Assembly: GCF_000499845.2 (NCBI RefSeq)
Contig: NC_023758.2
Coordinates: forward strand, 37,776,108 to 37,840,107
Source of the DNA: Phaseolus vulgaris
Taxonomy: Eukaryota > Streptophyta > Magnoliopsida > Fabales > Fabaceae
DNA: 64,000 bases
Direction: 5' to 3'
Shown here in pieces: positions 36,701 to 49,742 of this stretch. Position numbers and translations under genes: made by a program. Under the pieces are notes generated by a model. The model searched no databases and had not been told where the DNA came from. It saw only the letters and a list, made by a program, of their open reading frames with translations. Within the stretch, counting starts at the first letter, position 1; the number at the start of each line of letters is the position of its first letter.

Positions 36701-39700
36701 CTTGAGGCCTGAACGCACAGGCAAAGTAGGTGCATTTTTGGAAATAATTGGTACTTGCCACTTATTAAATTTATGTGCTCTTTCTACTCTTTTTCTGATA
36801 AATTTATGCATTGTTTTCTCCATGCATGGAAGAAAAAGTAGGATGTCACCTATAGACTGACTAGTTATACTTTATGGTATTAAAACTGATCTCTTTAAAT
36901 CTATGTCCCCAAATATAAAAGCTATGTAGATGATAATTTTGTGTGACAAAATCATCACCATAAAGTCATTTTCTTTTCTTTTACAGAAGTATTAGAGTTT
37001 GGATCTTCACAAAGAATTTCTTATTAGGTACTAAAGAGAACCATTATATCTTACTGAATTGTAAATTTACCACAGAGTTTCTATGGAGATGTATATTATG
37101 GAAACATATTGAGAAATCATTGGCTGTTATATTGGGCTGCATGTCATTTGCAATTCTATTAGCAGAGGCTACCATACTAACCAGTGGAGTTGATTTATCC
37201 CTTTTCTCTATCCTAGTACACGTTTCTGGAAAGCAAGAGGTGTTTGTGCAGGTAATTTTTGTAGACTTGTTCCAATATACTTTTATTTGAAATAAATTAA
37301 TTTTCCTCTGAAGTTTTTTTTTTCTGTCAAGGGTATAGTTTTTCCTTAGATCTGATAATCAAGATTGTTTCACTTAGCAATTAACACCATAATCCAATGG
37401 AGGCTTGCTGCTTCCATTGGACTTTTGTGAGTTCAAATTATTGATATTCATTGCAGAAGGGTTTTCTTAAATATTTTAAAAAAATGGTTTGTCCATAAAT
37501 TAAAAATTAATAATAAAATAGTTCCTACAAATCATTTCTGCATGAGAGTTTGTTTAGAAAAGACACAATTTTTCCAGTGAGAAAGATGAAACATTCCTAG
37601 AAAGATAAATAATTTCTGCAGCTTAAGTAGACTGATGCATGAAACTAATAGTTTTCTTTGTTCATTTTCCTGATAAATGACTGTTTGAATTTTTTTCCAG
37701 TTAGCTGCTTTCATCCCCTTGATGTATATGTGTATTTGTACATATTATTCCTTGTTTAAAATGGGAACGATGATGATTTACTCCCTGACTCCAAAGCAAA
37801 CAAGCTCAGTAAGCTTGCTTATGATATGCTCGTAAGTCACTTTCTTTAAATATACTATTTTTTTATCATTTGTGTGAAGTGTTGAATTTTTATTCTAAAT
37901 TCTTTGCCTCTGCATGTAATTTTTTTTGTGTAGGATGATTGCAAGATATGCCGCACCCATTTCATACAACTTTCTCAATCTCATAAATATTGGAGGGCAT
38001 AGAAAAACCATTTTTGAGAAAGTATTTTACTATTTACTGGTGCTTAATTTGTTGTTCTAAAATTATGATGTTGTCTTTAATCATTGGTGTTCTTAGGTAG
38101 CATGTGTGCCTACTATTACTATGAGTTAGGTTTTATTGAAAAAAGTTAAAATAAATTACTTTTTCATTTTATATTTCAGTAAAAACCTTTAAACTTCTGT
38201 GTTCTTAACATCTGCCCTTAGGGCCTATGCCAACAAAACCATAATTTTTATGTATGGTTCCTTTAAAATAATATTGTCTCTACTGTAGAGTAAGTGAACT
38301 TCAATCCTTAAAATTTACTAAGTTAAGATCATAGTATACACTTTAAAATAATTTCACTTGTTCACTTGAAGCCTTATTTACCTCATAAGACCTTGTCTAA
38401 TAATTTCCTCCAAATTTGGGGTAATAAAGGAATGGATTGGTTGAATATTTTATGTTTATAATAAATGAATAAAAATGGTTAAAGTAATCTTTTGATCTCT
38501 GTACTTATTCTAACTTTTCTTTTTAATTCATATACCTACAGAAACTATGTATTCTATAGCTCTTATAAAAACAATTTTTTTTCTCTGTTTTAATCCTTGT
38601 TTTGTGATGGTTTTATATGGTAAAAAATTAATAACAAAGATTGACAAGGAGGACACACTTTGGGGGCAAACAACCATAGTAAGAAGTTTAGGAAAGTGTT
38701 TCCATCAAACAAACAAAAGAATGATAACATGAAATTTTATGCAATGAATTAACATCCAATTTGTCACTGCATGTTGTTTAAAATAGCTTCACCTGATCAC
38801 TGTTAATTAGATTCCTGACCTCTTCCCTAATATTGTTGTAATAGTGTATTTGTTGTGCAGAAAATGGGAAGAATCAATGACGCTGTTCCCTTTTTTGGAA
38901 GAGGATTCAACAAAATTTACCCCCTGATAATGGTTATATACACTTCACTAATAGCAGGAAATATTTTTGACCGGGTCATCAAGTATTGTGGGAATTGCAA
39001 AATATTTAAGTTGAATGATGATGCAGAAGATATGGATGGATTTGACCCATCAGGGGTAATAATCTTGCAGAGAGGTGAGTTCAAACCTTTTTAGTTACTA
39101 CAAAATCCTTATTTTTGGAGGAGTAACTCCATTACATCAAATTTATTACCTTTCCTCAGAACGTTCTCTACTCCAGCAAGGCCACAAAGTTGGTGAACTT
39201 GTTTTCCCTCTGGCAAGGAATTTCAGCATAACTATGGATGTTGAGTCTACCAGCAAGGCCACGGTATGCATCTAAAACCACTAGGCATGATCATTTTTCT
39301 TCTTAAAATCTTAGAATGTGTGCCAATTTGAAAACTGGCTCAAATTCTTAAGCTTATATATGTCTTACTGAACCAAGAAAATTTTATCAGCAACTGAACA
39401 AAGATTTGTAGAAGAAACCTCAAATGCATTATCTTGAGGCTAGTCTTGTGCTACTAATTAACTATTGTAACCAAACTCTCTCTCCCCTCCGTGTATTTTT
39501 TCTTCAGGATCTGAATGAGAGTGCCACTACCAGCACAGTGGAAGAGGAAAATGAAGGCAATGACTTGAGTAGAAAATTTGGCAGCAGAAAATATGCAGCC
39601 TTGAGGACAAACTTCAACGAGGAAGTGTCTAGAAAAGATTTGACCCAAGAAGGAGTTTCTTCCTCCTTTACAAGTAATGACACTGATTCTCAGAACACAA

Positions 39701-39903
39701 GTTCAGCACCCTCATCATCAGTGTCGGCCTCAAGATGGGAATCAATGATGCATGGATTTAAAAGTTTAAGATCTAACATTGATTCCAAGAGATTCCTTCC
39801 TATAGCTAATGCTCACGAGTCAATTATAAACACAAAATCTTCATCTGATTCCCTTGATGAGATATTTGAGAGATTGAAACATCCTCCTCCTGAATACAGA
39901 TGA
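33717..39903 (+). CDS. LMBR1-like multi-pass membrane protein (LMBRD2 type)
   Basis: Plant homologue of the LMBR1/LIMR family, multi-span membrane proteins of uncertain role. Fourteen exons: 33717-33884, 34172-34248, 34627-34788, 34974-35187, 35566-35652, 35731-35870, 36332-36412, 36686-36729, 37076-37251, 37701-37831, 37934-38021, 38861-39074, 39160-39263, 39508-39903. All phases fit, giving 693 aa. Conserved blocks are the N-terminus MWVFYMFSLPVAIGMVIITL, VPADIWT, SYWSTFLLTW, EDPSFKPQGGRLGESDMDYD, LVPLMYMC-like IPLMYMCICTYYSLFK, YSLTPKQTSSVSLLMICS, AVPFFGRGFNKIYPLIMVIY and AEDMDGFDPSGVIILQ. The C-terminal tail is Ser/Thr-rich and likely cytosolic. Exon 8 joins GKV directly to EFLWRC. Relatives as I recall them have about six more residues there, so this is a short deletion or a missed boundary. 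Confidence 0.93.
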
Positions 39904-40585
39904 TCATGAGTAGACTTCTGGGAATTGGTATTTGCAAGACAAACTGTGTATCTCTTATATAGGGAGAATTAGTAAGTAAGCAAAATTTTCTCCTCTGAAA
40001 GATGTGTTTATGCTGAACTTCAAGTGCAGATCTCTCCACATGGTACTTGTTGGTTCTGCAAAACAAGAACACGTAGAATGTGGACATAGTTTGAAGAAAT
40101 GCTATAGGGATACTCTTAGCATGTAATAGTAACTCTTTACACCTTCACATTTTTCATGAATTATCTCTGTCAATCTTTTATTATTGGAATTGAGTAGAAA
40201 GATTTAGAGTATTAATATTTTAATGGTAATAAAGATTTTTTAATTTCACATCTGCTAAATATTATGTACAAAAATGTTACTTTTCACCTGCATGCCAAAA
40301 GGACGTAATTAATCTAACAATTGAAATTAATACTCTCTTTTTCACTGTGAAGAAAGGAAATTATGTTTGAGATTTAAATTCTTTTTCTTATTTTCACTTT
40401 ACAATATTTTTTTAATAATAAAATATTATATTTAACTAATAAAAATAAACAAAATTAAATTTTGAAATAAAATGATAGTATTTTTGTTTGTTAATCATTA
40501 CTGTTTCACTAATTTCCTTAGTTGTTGGAATGGTGGAATTCAATGTTACACGGATGAAGATTAAATAAATAAATTAGGAAGAAAA
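39904..40585. other. LMBR1-like 3' region and AT-rich spacer
   Basis: Untranslated trailer of the LMBR1-like gene, followed by AT-rich DNA. No gene or repeat boundary was identified. Confidence 0.4.
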
Positions 40586-40589
40586 ACAG

Positions 40590-40975
40590 AAATTTCCACA
40601 CATGTAATTATTGAGGTCCATCGTTACAGTTACAGTGGCCACTCCACGTTTGTGTTCATTGAAGTCGGTAGGTAAACGGGTTCGGATCCGCGTACCTTTT
40701 GCGGACCCATTTTTAAAACCTGCCGATTTCAGCGCGAGGAGACAGCGACGTCGCCGGTGCAAACACGCGGTGGCGCCTCCGCGAAGAAGATCCGCTGTTT
40801 GAAAATAATATTTTACCTATATTTATTAGAACCGGCGAAGCGGTGCTATCTGAGAGCTTTTGCCAGAAAAAATCCGTTTATTTCGTGGTTAGGACTTATC
40901 CGTCCGTTTAAAAGCGGACTTAAACGGGTCGGAGCGTCCACTTATCCAGGCTTAGAGTTGATGAATTGACGAAAG
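40590..40975. other. GC-richer island just upstream of RIBA
   Basis: About 380 bases with far more CG dinucleotides than the surroundings. Two related blocks are in direct orientation: TAAACGGGTTCGGATCCGCG near 40673 and TTAAACGGGTCGGAGCGTCC near 40919. GCGGACCC and AGCGGACTT motifs lie between. The frames across it have no family similarity. It could be an old transposon inserted in the RIBA promoter or a CpG-rich promoter segment. Confidence 0.4.
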
Positions 40976-41056
40976 AGACAAGGTAAGAAGGGTGTGATTT
41001 TTTGGAATATTCAAATTACGCAACGCAAACAAGTTCGCTAAAACCCTTCAACACAA

Positions 41057-44000
41057 ATGGCCTCTTCTATCAGTCTCTCCACTCCTTTCTACCGCCCTAG
41101 GTTTGTTTCCATCTCCCCATTCCATCACTTCATACACCATTTCCCCTCTCTCTTTTTCTTTTTTGAAGTTTACTTTACGAATGTATGGTTCTCGTTTGGG
41201 TTAGTTTAGCCCGTGTTCTTCATAATTTTGATATTTCAATACAACACTAGTTTAGCATCTCGCTTGAAACGAAATTAAGATTGGCATAGTTTTCATTTCT
41301 GAATTATGGATGTCCATTTTGTGAATTTAATTGGGCATATTAGTGTGTGGATTCAATCAAGCATGTTTAATTTCAGGAGCTGGGGTTTTTATATATCATT
41401 ATGTGCACATGTTGTGTCTGTGATATCACATTTTGGATGTCAAAATTGCTAATTGTATCTTTTGGCTGCTCTCCTGTGTGATGTAGTGTATGCAAACAAT
41501 TGAAATTGTTCACTGGGTTGCACAAGTTCTCACTCAGTGGACATGGGTCGGATTTGGCCTTTGTCCAACTCAACTCCAGTGCTACTTTTAGAATTAAAGC
41601 TACATTGACCTCTGGACGAGGAGTCTTGGGATCTTATCCAAACAGTAATGGTGTCGGAGCTGAGGGGCAACGTGATGTCGCGGCATTTGGAACTCCGGGA
41701 ATAGACACAGCAGTGCCAGCAGGCAGTGGTTTTTCTGATGATGATGACGAGTATGACTTCGATAGTCCAACAGAAGGTTTTGCGTCCGTACCGGAGGCCA
41801 TTGAAGACATTAGGAACGGAAAGGTTGTTGCTTTCTCTGTTTATGGGATCTGTCTTTTTCTGTTTAGTGAAGGGGAGGTTTATAGTGTCAAAGGTTTTGG
41901 TTTTGCATTTATGAACTAAATTTGTGCTTTCAGATGGTAGTGGTTGTAGATGACGAGGATAGGGAAAATGAAGGAGACCTGATAATGGCTGCGGAGTTGG
42001 CTACACCTGAGGCCATGGCTTTTATTGTGAAGCATGGAACTGGGATAGTGTGTATAAGCATGAAGGAGGAAGATTTGGAGAGATTGGACCTTCCTTTGAT
42101 GGTAAACAGTCAGTATAATGACGAGAAACTTCGCACAGCGTTCACTGTAACAGTGGTATGTACAATTTGGTGCATGCATTACACGTATGTAGTTGTTCTA
42201 TGTCTCTATGATAATGGTCCTCCTTTGTCAATGTTAGCTAAAAGCACTACACTTCATTTTTACCTTGTACTTGTAGGATGCTAAACACGGTACTACCACA
42301 GGGGTGTCAGCTCGTGATAGGGCTACAACAGTCCTTGCCCTTGCATCCAAAGATTCAAAACCAAGTGATTTCAACCGTCCGGGCCATATTTTCCCACTAA
42401 AATACAGGGAGGGTGGTGTGCTGAAGAGAGCTGGACATACAGAAGCTTCAGTTGATCTTGCCATACTTGCTGGTCTGAATCCTGCAGCAGTTCTGTGTGA
42501 GATTGTGGATGATGATGGTTCAATGGCTAGATTACCTAAGCTTCGACAGTTTGCAGAGCGTGAAAATTTAAAAATTGTTTCTATTGCTGACTTAATAAGG
42601 TAAGTCTTTATATTTCTTGAAACATGCACTATATGCATGTTTATGATATCCTTTAAGTTTCAACTCCTGAAATTATAATTTAAATACCCAAAGTTGTCTT
42701 TCTGTGATACTTTTGACTTTTGAGGTCACTACCAAATAACTACAATAATTGCTTATGAAGTATATTTGATTTAATTTTATTTACTATCGATGGATTTTTC
42801 AAATAACATTATACAAAGAGGAATTCTATTTTGTTTTTATTCCATTATATGTACCACAATTAGAGTGCCATTGAACAAGAAAAATCTATATGAACAGTTA
42901 GAATTTTCTCAATGCTTATTCGATTTTGTGCTTTTATTTCTGTTTTTCCTTACATTATTGTCCTTTCCCTGGTTTTTGCTTCCTGGATACTTTTCTTTGA
43001 ATACTCGAGAGATGGACAATTGTTTTTATTGCAGATATAGAAGGAAGAGAGATAAACTAGTAGAGCCTGCTGGTTCTGCAGTAATACCAACAACGTGGGG
43101 GCCATTTACAGCTAACTGCTATAGATCACTTTTAGATGGCATTGAGCATATTACAATGGTTAAGGTGAGCAATACCTGTGTTTATGTTGGACTATTATTT
43201 GTAGCAACACGTGTGAACAGTGTTCATAGTTGGACTGAATATTTTAAATAAATAACAACGGGAAAATGTGAAAATAGAAAGGATGCCAGTATCGTAGAAC
43301 AACATGAATTAAAATCACCCGGCAGCTTCGTCTATGTTAACCATACTGCACTGCATTATATCCTTATTTGCTATGCTTAAATCCAACCTTTTTATTGATA
43401 TTTCCAAATTTCTTTGTCTGAAAATTAAAATGACTTACGACTCATAAGTTTTTTTAAGCTTATTTCAATTAGTGTCTTTGTGAGAATTATGAAAATACAC
43501 CCTTTTAAGCATATAAGTTTCATGGTTGAATTCATGACATAAGATCTCATGTGATGAAAACTTATTAAATAAGTGATTAATTTAGCTAATTATCTTAACT
43601 ATTGGGATTAAGGCCAAACTCTTAAAGTATAGGGGTGATACTCGAGGTAAACTTAAGGAATTACAAATGTATGTAAGCCTATTATCATATAAACTAACGT
43701 TGTCATAGTATTTTTTTTATATGGGGATAAATTGATGTTCAGCCTTTTTTTTCATTATTTTGCCTTTAAGGTGTTTGCTGGTATGTTTATAAGCCTGAAG
43801 CCTTTATGTTGAACTTGTTTCCATGTTAGAAAATTAATTTGCTTAATAGTAAACTTTTAGCCAATGTCGTGGTTTTGACTGTTTATAGCTTGACAGGGTG
43901 ACATTAGTGATGGACATGATGTACTTGTGAGGGTACACTCAGAGTGTCTCACAGGAGACATATTTGGATCTGCCAGATGTGACTGTGGAAATCAGCTTTC

Positions 44001-44817
44001 TATTGCAATGCAACAGATTGAGACTGCTGGTAGAGGTGTATTGGTCTATCTTCGTGGACATGAAGGAAGGGGCATTGGGTTGGGCCACAAACTTCGTGCC
44101 TATAACCTACAGGATGATGGACGGGACACTGTAGAGGCTAATGAAGAGTTGGGATTGCCTGTTGACTCAAGGGAGTATGGAATTGGTGCACAGGTAATTA
44201 TAGTAAAAATACTTAATAAGTGGAATATTGAATGTGATTCTTTTAAGTCTCACTTCTTCGTTCATGGTGATTTACAATGGAGTTTAATTTCTTTGCACCG
44301 AGGGTAAAAAGTTGGAATTTGAAATTATGGTAGATCTGACTTTTAGAAAATGTGGTAAAAATGTTAACTAATTAGAAATTTTATGGTAGATCTGACCTTT
44401 CAAATAGTTATTACAATAAATTTACTGTGTATATCATTTTGTGATTGGAATGTAAAAGTTTACGACGAGATGAAAGTTCATTGGCATGCTATATCTGGTG
44501 CAACATATAATTTCATGCTATTTATTTTTGGTATTGAGTCAAAAGGTTGGAATTTGAAATTGCATTTGCAGATTTTGAGGGACTTGGGTGTTCGTTCTAT
44601 GAAGCTAATGACAAACAATCCAGCAAAATACGTGGGGCTCAAAGGTTATGGTTTGACAATTTCCGGTAGGATACCATTGTTATCACTTGTCACAAAAGAG
44701 AACAAGAGATACTTAGAGACCAAACGTGTGAAAATGGGTCACGTATATGGCTTGCCAGAGAGTGGCAATGGTAAAGCCGGCAGTGGTGATGATTCTAATG
44801 CTGCTCCTGGCTTATAG
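41057..44817 (+). CDS. RIBA: Bifunctional riboflavin biosynthesis protein RIBA, chloroplastic
   Basis: Two-domain enzyme of plastid riboflavin synthesis. The N-terminal 3,4-dihydroxy-2-butanone-4-phosphate synthase acts on ribulose 5-phosphate, and the C-terminal GTP cyclohydrolase II opens GTP. Exons: 41057-41100, 41487-41823, 41934-42155, 42277-42599, 43035-43164, 43897-44193, 44572-44817. Phases fit, giving 532 aa, near the usual size. The first 100 or so residues ([11 protein letters not shown]...) form a transit peptide and an acidic linker. DHBP synthase motifs: [74 protein letters not shown]. Cyclohydrolase motifs: zinc-binding [17 protein letters not shown] and the active-site [14 protein letters not shown]. 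The key residues look intact in both halves, so it is probably a fully bifunctional RIBA1-like copy. Confidence 0.97.
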
Positions 44818-45500
44818 CCTGCTTTTTTTGCCAGATACACAATTTTATGTCATAAACAGCAAAGAGGAAGTGGTTTTCCATGGGAGCTCTTGATTTATTT
44901 TTTCTGATTCATTTGCCTGATTTTTCTTCTGGCAGACTATATAATTAGGCTTCGTCAAACATTTGTCACTCTTAAACTTTATCAAGTGCCATGTAATTTA
45001 TATCGTAGTCTCGTAGATGATATATAGGGCATTGTCTACACAAATTTGAGGTTCACTTTCTAGCTTTCTTGTGTTCATGATATACATGTAAAGGTGCGTC
45101 TTTTCTGTAGTTTCATTTTACAGTATTGTGTGCTTTTGTAGAGGTTCGTTATCTGAAAGGTACAACGTTTACACTGAGCTTTTTGTTACCCAAACCCATC
45201 ACCACCCAATCCAATCCCGACCTCCAAACACAATCCCTTTTTCTTAAACCCTTTCCAAAGTCTTCCATTATTGGAATAACGTTCAATCTTATCCTCGGCT
45301 ATCACTCCCATTGTTCTTTGAACATGAATCTACAACTAAGATAATGGGATCTACATTTAGTTTTATAAGTATAAAATGCAATCTGATAGAGTCAATATCC
45401 TTGAGTTTGGCATTTCTTCTAAAACATGGCCATAGACCTTCAATGATGCCTCCAAATTGTTTGATAAAATGCATCGGCTAGCCAAGAAGTTGAGGCCCTG
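44818..45500. other. RIBA 3' region
   Basis: Trailer and spacer downstream of RIBA. The plus-strand 72-codon frame around 45126-45344 has no recognisable family and is probably chance. Confidence 0.4.
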
Positions 45501-45504
45501 AGAT

Positions 45505-45815
45505 TGCATTCTGCACCCATGGAATAAAATGACAAACTTGTCCTAGAAAAAATATATTTTAGATTACAGAGTCTAATATGTATTTTTGGATATGGAGAAT
45601 ATCATTTAGAATGGACAATCTAAAATGTATTAATATATTAATATATTTGGATTTTGCACAATTTGATATACTTATATTTTTTTCTGGAATCGGAAATACC
45701 TTCTAGAATGTATAATTTGTAATGTATTGATGTATTATGGATGAACAAGAGAGTGGGTGACAACAAGGGAGTGGCGCCAACAACACAACCCATGGAGGTG
45801 CAGGGGGAAATTATT
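45505..45815. mobile_element. Third TGCACC-ended MITE with palindromic units (weak)
   Basis: The left edge CATTCTGCACCCATGG mirrors the right edge, whose complement is CCCCCTGCACCTCCATGG. Between them are three diverged units of a near-palindrome: TTTAGATTACAGAGTCTAATATG, ATTTAGAATGGACAATCTAAAATG and CTTCTAGAATGTATAATTTGTAATG. The layout matches the elements at 17262 and 58244. No target duplication was found. Confidence 0.4.
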
Positions 45816-45819
45816 TTAT

Positions 45820-48230
45820 TTGTATTGATTGAAAGGATATATTTTTGTTTGAAAGGGTAGGGCGCAAGGTTTTTTATGTTGCTCCAGCCACAAACCCCAG
45901 CTCTATCAACGTTACCTATAAATGGATTTTAAATTCTGACTTGTATAATTTACAAGTGTCATTTTCCATCTGTTTAATTTGTTGTGCTGCATTTTTTTAT
46001 TTTATTTTTATCAGCTTGTTGTGCTGCATGTGATGTTGTTAGCCTTCTAAGTTTATTCAAAGGCTTGTCTAGCTTCTAGAAGTTGGCCTCTCTCCTTCTT
46101 CTGTCTTTTAGTACTAAAAACCTTCACAATCTCCAATCACTACTGTTTTAAAGACAATGTCTTCTATTACAACCTAAAATAAAATAAGATTTCCTTTCAA
46201 ATTTATAGTTAATAGCATTTTTCTATCACAAAAAAGTTTAAGTAAATTGAGTTTTAGGAATCCTTGAGATCCAAACATGTCTTGAAATTCGAAGAGCATT
46301 TGTAGAACTGCTTAAAGATAGTTCACTAATAAATACTTCACTCATAAAGAGAAAAACCTATGTCATTAAACGATATGAATTAATTTATATTTAAAAATAA
46401 TACTAATTATGATAATCTAAAATAAAACGTGATTTATATTGACATGACATGATCGTAAAAATAATAATTTTAATTTAAAAGATGTAAATCTTAAAAAAGC
46501 CTGTAATTTTGTGTGAATATCACTATTTTAATAAGTGAGGAGTATGAACCACGTTAAAAAATAGTAGGTATATATATATATAATAAAAAAAAGTTAGAAT
46601 AAGAAGTTTGATTAAAGTTAGGAATGAAAAATATCTTTTTTTTTATATTAGATAAGAATTGTGACATGGCATCATTTGAAGGTGTTGCAAAGGATAATAT
46701 CATGGTATTTAAGTTTTTTGTTTTCTAAATTTTATTGTCAAGTCACAAGCTGATTTCATTCTATCAACATAATTATACAGTATTACAAACACTATATTAA
46801 CTAACAACCCAACATTAATTACCATAAATCATCAAATAAAAACCACAAATAAAGAATTTTTTTCATATGTACTTAACTAATATAGTGTTGAAGATGTGAT
46901 TACTTAAATTGATATATAGTCATTTAAGTTTTTGTTTAGCTGAGTATTAATTATGTTGTTACTCATTAGCTAGTTAGTCATATAATTTCGGTGACACAAC
47001 CATTATCAAATCGTTTAAATTGAAAAACTAAAGGAGAGTGCGGATAGAGAAACCCTGAACAATGAAATAAAAAACAATCCTTATGGAACAAACCCAATTT
47101 TAAATTTTTTTTGTATAAAAATCTTGATTTTTTTTAAATCATGCAAATCCCATGACTCATTAAAAAAGTTATTTTTATTCATATTAAATATTGTCGAAGA
47201 GAAAGAGTTTGCCGATATTGTCAATATATCGGTACTCTATTAACTTGACATTAAAAAGATGAAAAGAATATTTTATTACACCGTCTTCTTTATCTACATC
47301 TATTTTGATAATTGTTATTTATAATAAATATTATATTATATAAATAAAAATAAATTAAATATTATAGTACAATAATAATTATGAAATCATAATCTGGATG
47401 TTAGAGAGTAATAGAAATGTCAAAGTATGGTAACTCTACAAAATTTACCTCAAAAGAGGCTAACTTAATCATTATATATAAAGACGTTTTTGCCTTCTTT
47501 TATTTCGCAATGATAATGGAAAACCTAAGAAACTTTGTATTTCATGCATTATTCAACTTCATTTAGCTTAATAAAACATATAAAAATTGAAGCTAAAATA
47601 TTGGAGTTACTAATTGAACTGTCTTCTATATATATAATCTGGTTGGACAGCATCATTTCAACACAAAAATGAAAAGAAAGCTTTTTCCTAATTTCATAAT
47701 AGTTTATGAAGACTTGCTTCACGCTCTGCTGTGAGTATTCATATATGATTTCTACAACAGGGTCCAACCTAGCATATACCAAACATGCTGCTCCAACTTT
47801 TTAGTTTCAAATATTTACATTACATATATGGTTCACTTAACTTTTTTGAATCACCATAATAGGACTCATTTTAAAACTATAATCTCTTTCATCACTTGGT
47901 ATATATGATGTTGATGTAAATAAGAGGAGAAGAGTTTAGATGATTTTGTAGCATCAGCTAACAAATAGATTTACTTGAAGAGTTGGAAAACAGAATTTGT
48001 GTACTGAGTTTCCGTTGAAGATGGTGTGAGAAGAAACTAGAGAGACATTTGTCGATAACAAACGAGGTGGTCCCTGCCAGTTTTAGAACCGACTCCAACT
48101 TTATCGAAAGACCACACCACAAAATTCACATGAAAACTTTCTGCACTTCCTTTACTTCTTTCGACCGTTACCACTTTCCGTAACTAGCTTCCATCCAACG
48201 TTCACCGATTCATCTCATCCTTCAAACTTT
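45820..48230. other. Gene-free AT-rich intergenic DNA
   Basis: No exon, RNA gene or clear repeat was recognised. Short frames on either strand lack conserved motifs. Confidence 0.45.
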
Positions 48231-48239
48231 TCATTTCAC

Positions 48240-48544
48240 CACGTGTACGCTCCTGATTCAAAGACACCTATATATTCACTCTCTCGCGTGCCCTGTCTAC
48301 CCTTCAACCCACTCAAACCCAAAATCCCTTTTTTTTCAATTTTTATTTCACTTTTTTTTTTTAAATAAAATGCAGTTTGTATAGTTTTTTTATTGATTAA
48401 AACTATTGAAAAAAAAAATTATTATTATTGTTTCCCTTGTGTACTGGCAGAAGGAATAAGTGCCGCGTGTTCAACCCGATAATGATTTCAACGCATCAAT
48501 GGCTGCTAACGACTCACTTCAAAGCGATTACGCTTCTATAAATA
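48240..48544 (+). promoter_or_regulatory. Promoter of the arabinogalactan protein gene
   Basis: TATAAATA at 48537-48544 lies 112 bases upstream of the ATG at 48656, with a G-box CACGTG at 48240-48245 further up. CT-rich leader motifs (TCTCTCTCTAC) follow the TATA box. The fit to a plant core promoter is good. Confidence 0.6.
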
Positions 48545-48655
48545 CCCTGCAACCCTCTGTTTCTCTTCACTGCACACGCGTTCTCACTCTTCAAAATATT
48601 TTCTCTGATTCAATTAACACTTCATAATCCTTTTGTTTATCACTCTCTCTCTACA

Positions 48656-49057
48656 ATGGCTAACTCCACCGTTGTGTTCACGCTAGTTGCTGCATTGTTA
48701 GTCGCCTCCGCCCTGGCTCAGTTTCCGGCGTCCTCGCCAGCTCTCTCTCCAAAGAGAACTCCCGTGGCCACGCCGCGTAGCTCTCCGTCACCGGCGCTCT
48801 CTCCTTCCGCCAAGTCGCCGTCATCGTCTCCGCCTGTTCCGTCTCTGAACGGTCCGTCTCCTTCGCCGACCGGCATCGACTCTCCTCCGTCGCCTCCCTC
48901 CGACTCTCCGGCCGGTACTCCTTCCGTCACTCCTTCAGCAATCTCCGCTCCGCCGACCGAAGCACCGACTCCCTTGCAAAACGGCGCCGCTTTGAACAGA
49001 TTCACCCTCGCCGGATCTGCCGCTGCGGTGGTTCTCGCTGCGGTTTTGTGTATGTAG
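48656..49057 (+). CDS. Classical arabinogalactan protein (GPI-anchored)
   Basis: Single-exon gene of 133 aa. Residues 1-21 are a signal peptide (TVVFTLVAALLVASALA, cleaved before QFPASS). Residues 22-107 are rich in Pro, Ser, Ala and Thr, with SP, AP and TP pairs such as SPSPALSPSAKSPSSSPP. In this family those prolines are hydroxylated and carry arabinogalactan chains. The last 25 residues (NRFTLAGSAAAVVLAAVLCM) form a hydrophobic GPI-attachment signal behind a small-residue site near NGAA. The product acts at the plasma membrane outer face and in the cell wall. GC content is markedly higher than in the flanks because of Pro, Ser and Ala codons. The antisense frame at 48718-49005 is a shadow. 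Confidence 0.92.
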   Translation: MANSTVVFTLVAALLVASALAQFPASSPALSPKRTPVATPRSSPSPALSPSAKSPSSSPPVPSLNGPSPSPTGIDSPPSPPSDSPAGTPSVTPSAISAPPTEAPTPLQNGAALNRFTLAGSAAAVVLAAVLCM

Positions 49058-49742
49058 AGATAGTTTCGTGGAGTTTATCTTTTTTTTTATGTCGTTGCGA
49101 ATTCGCACGGATCGCGAATTCCTCTTGTACTTCATTTTTTGGTTTTTTTCTCTTTGGTGTGTGAGAGTTCATTCTTTGGATTAATTCGTGTATTGTATTT
49201 ATGACTACGATGGTTACTATTGAGACACTTTTATTGGTCTTAACTTTTCTATTCTCATTCCGCTGCTATTCATAATTTGTTTGCCTTAATGTTTAATTGG
49301 TTGAAGGAAAAACGAGAAGTCTTACAAGCCAAATACACCAATTTGAATTCTACGAATATTGTGTCTTCTAATTTCAGTCTTGACGGTGTTCACGGTTCGG
49401 TTGGAGTGGTATTTTAGTTATAAAGTAATGTAGTCATTACATCTATTTATATGACATGAATGTAGCTGTACGAATAATGATCTATGTCTAAAGCCCGGGC
49501 AAAACATTTTTAATTAGTGCTAAACATTTATAATCATGGTTTTGTTTTTCATTTGGATCGTATTACAGGTTAAAAAGAATAATTAGGTGATGATTCAAGT
49601 TAAATAGAATATCGTTTACAAGTTAAATAGAATAATTAGGTGATAATTCTAAGTTTTACTAATTAATACCACATGTCTTTCATCTCTCACATCGACATAC
49701 ACTCGTATGAAAAGAAAAGGGGATTACACTCATGAAAATATA

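Noticed and set aside
40611..40802. Open frames in the CG-rich island before RIBA
   Set aside because: Both strands are open because of composition; no conserved motif, start context or splice partner was found.
48718..49005. Long antisense frame across the AGP gene
   Set aside because: It is the mirror of a GC-rich, Pro/Ser-biased coding exon; its Gly/Glu-rich composition is a by-product.
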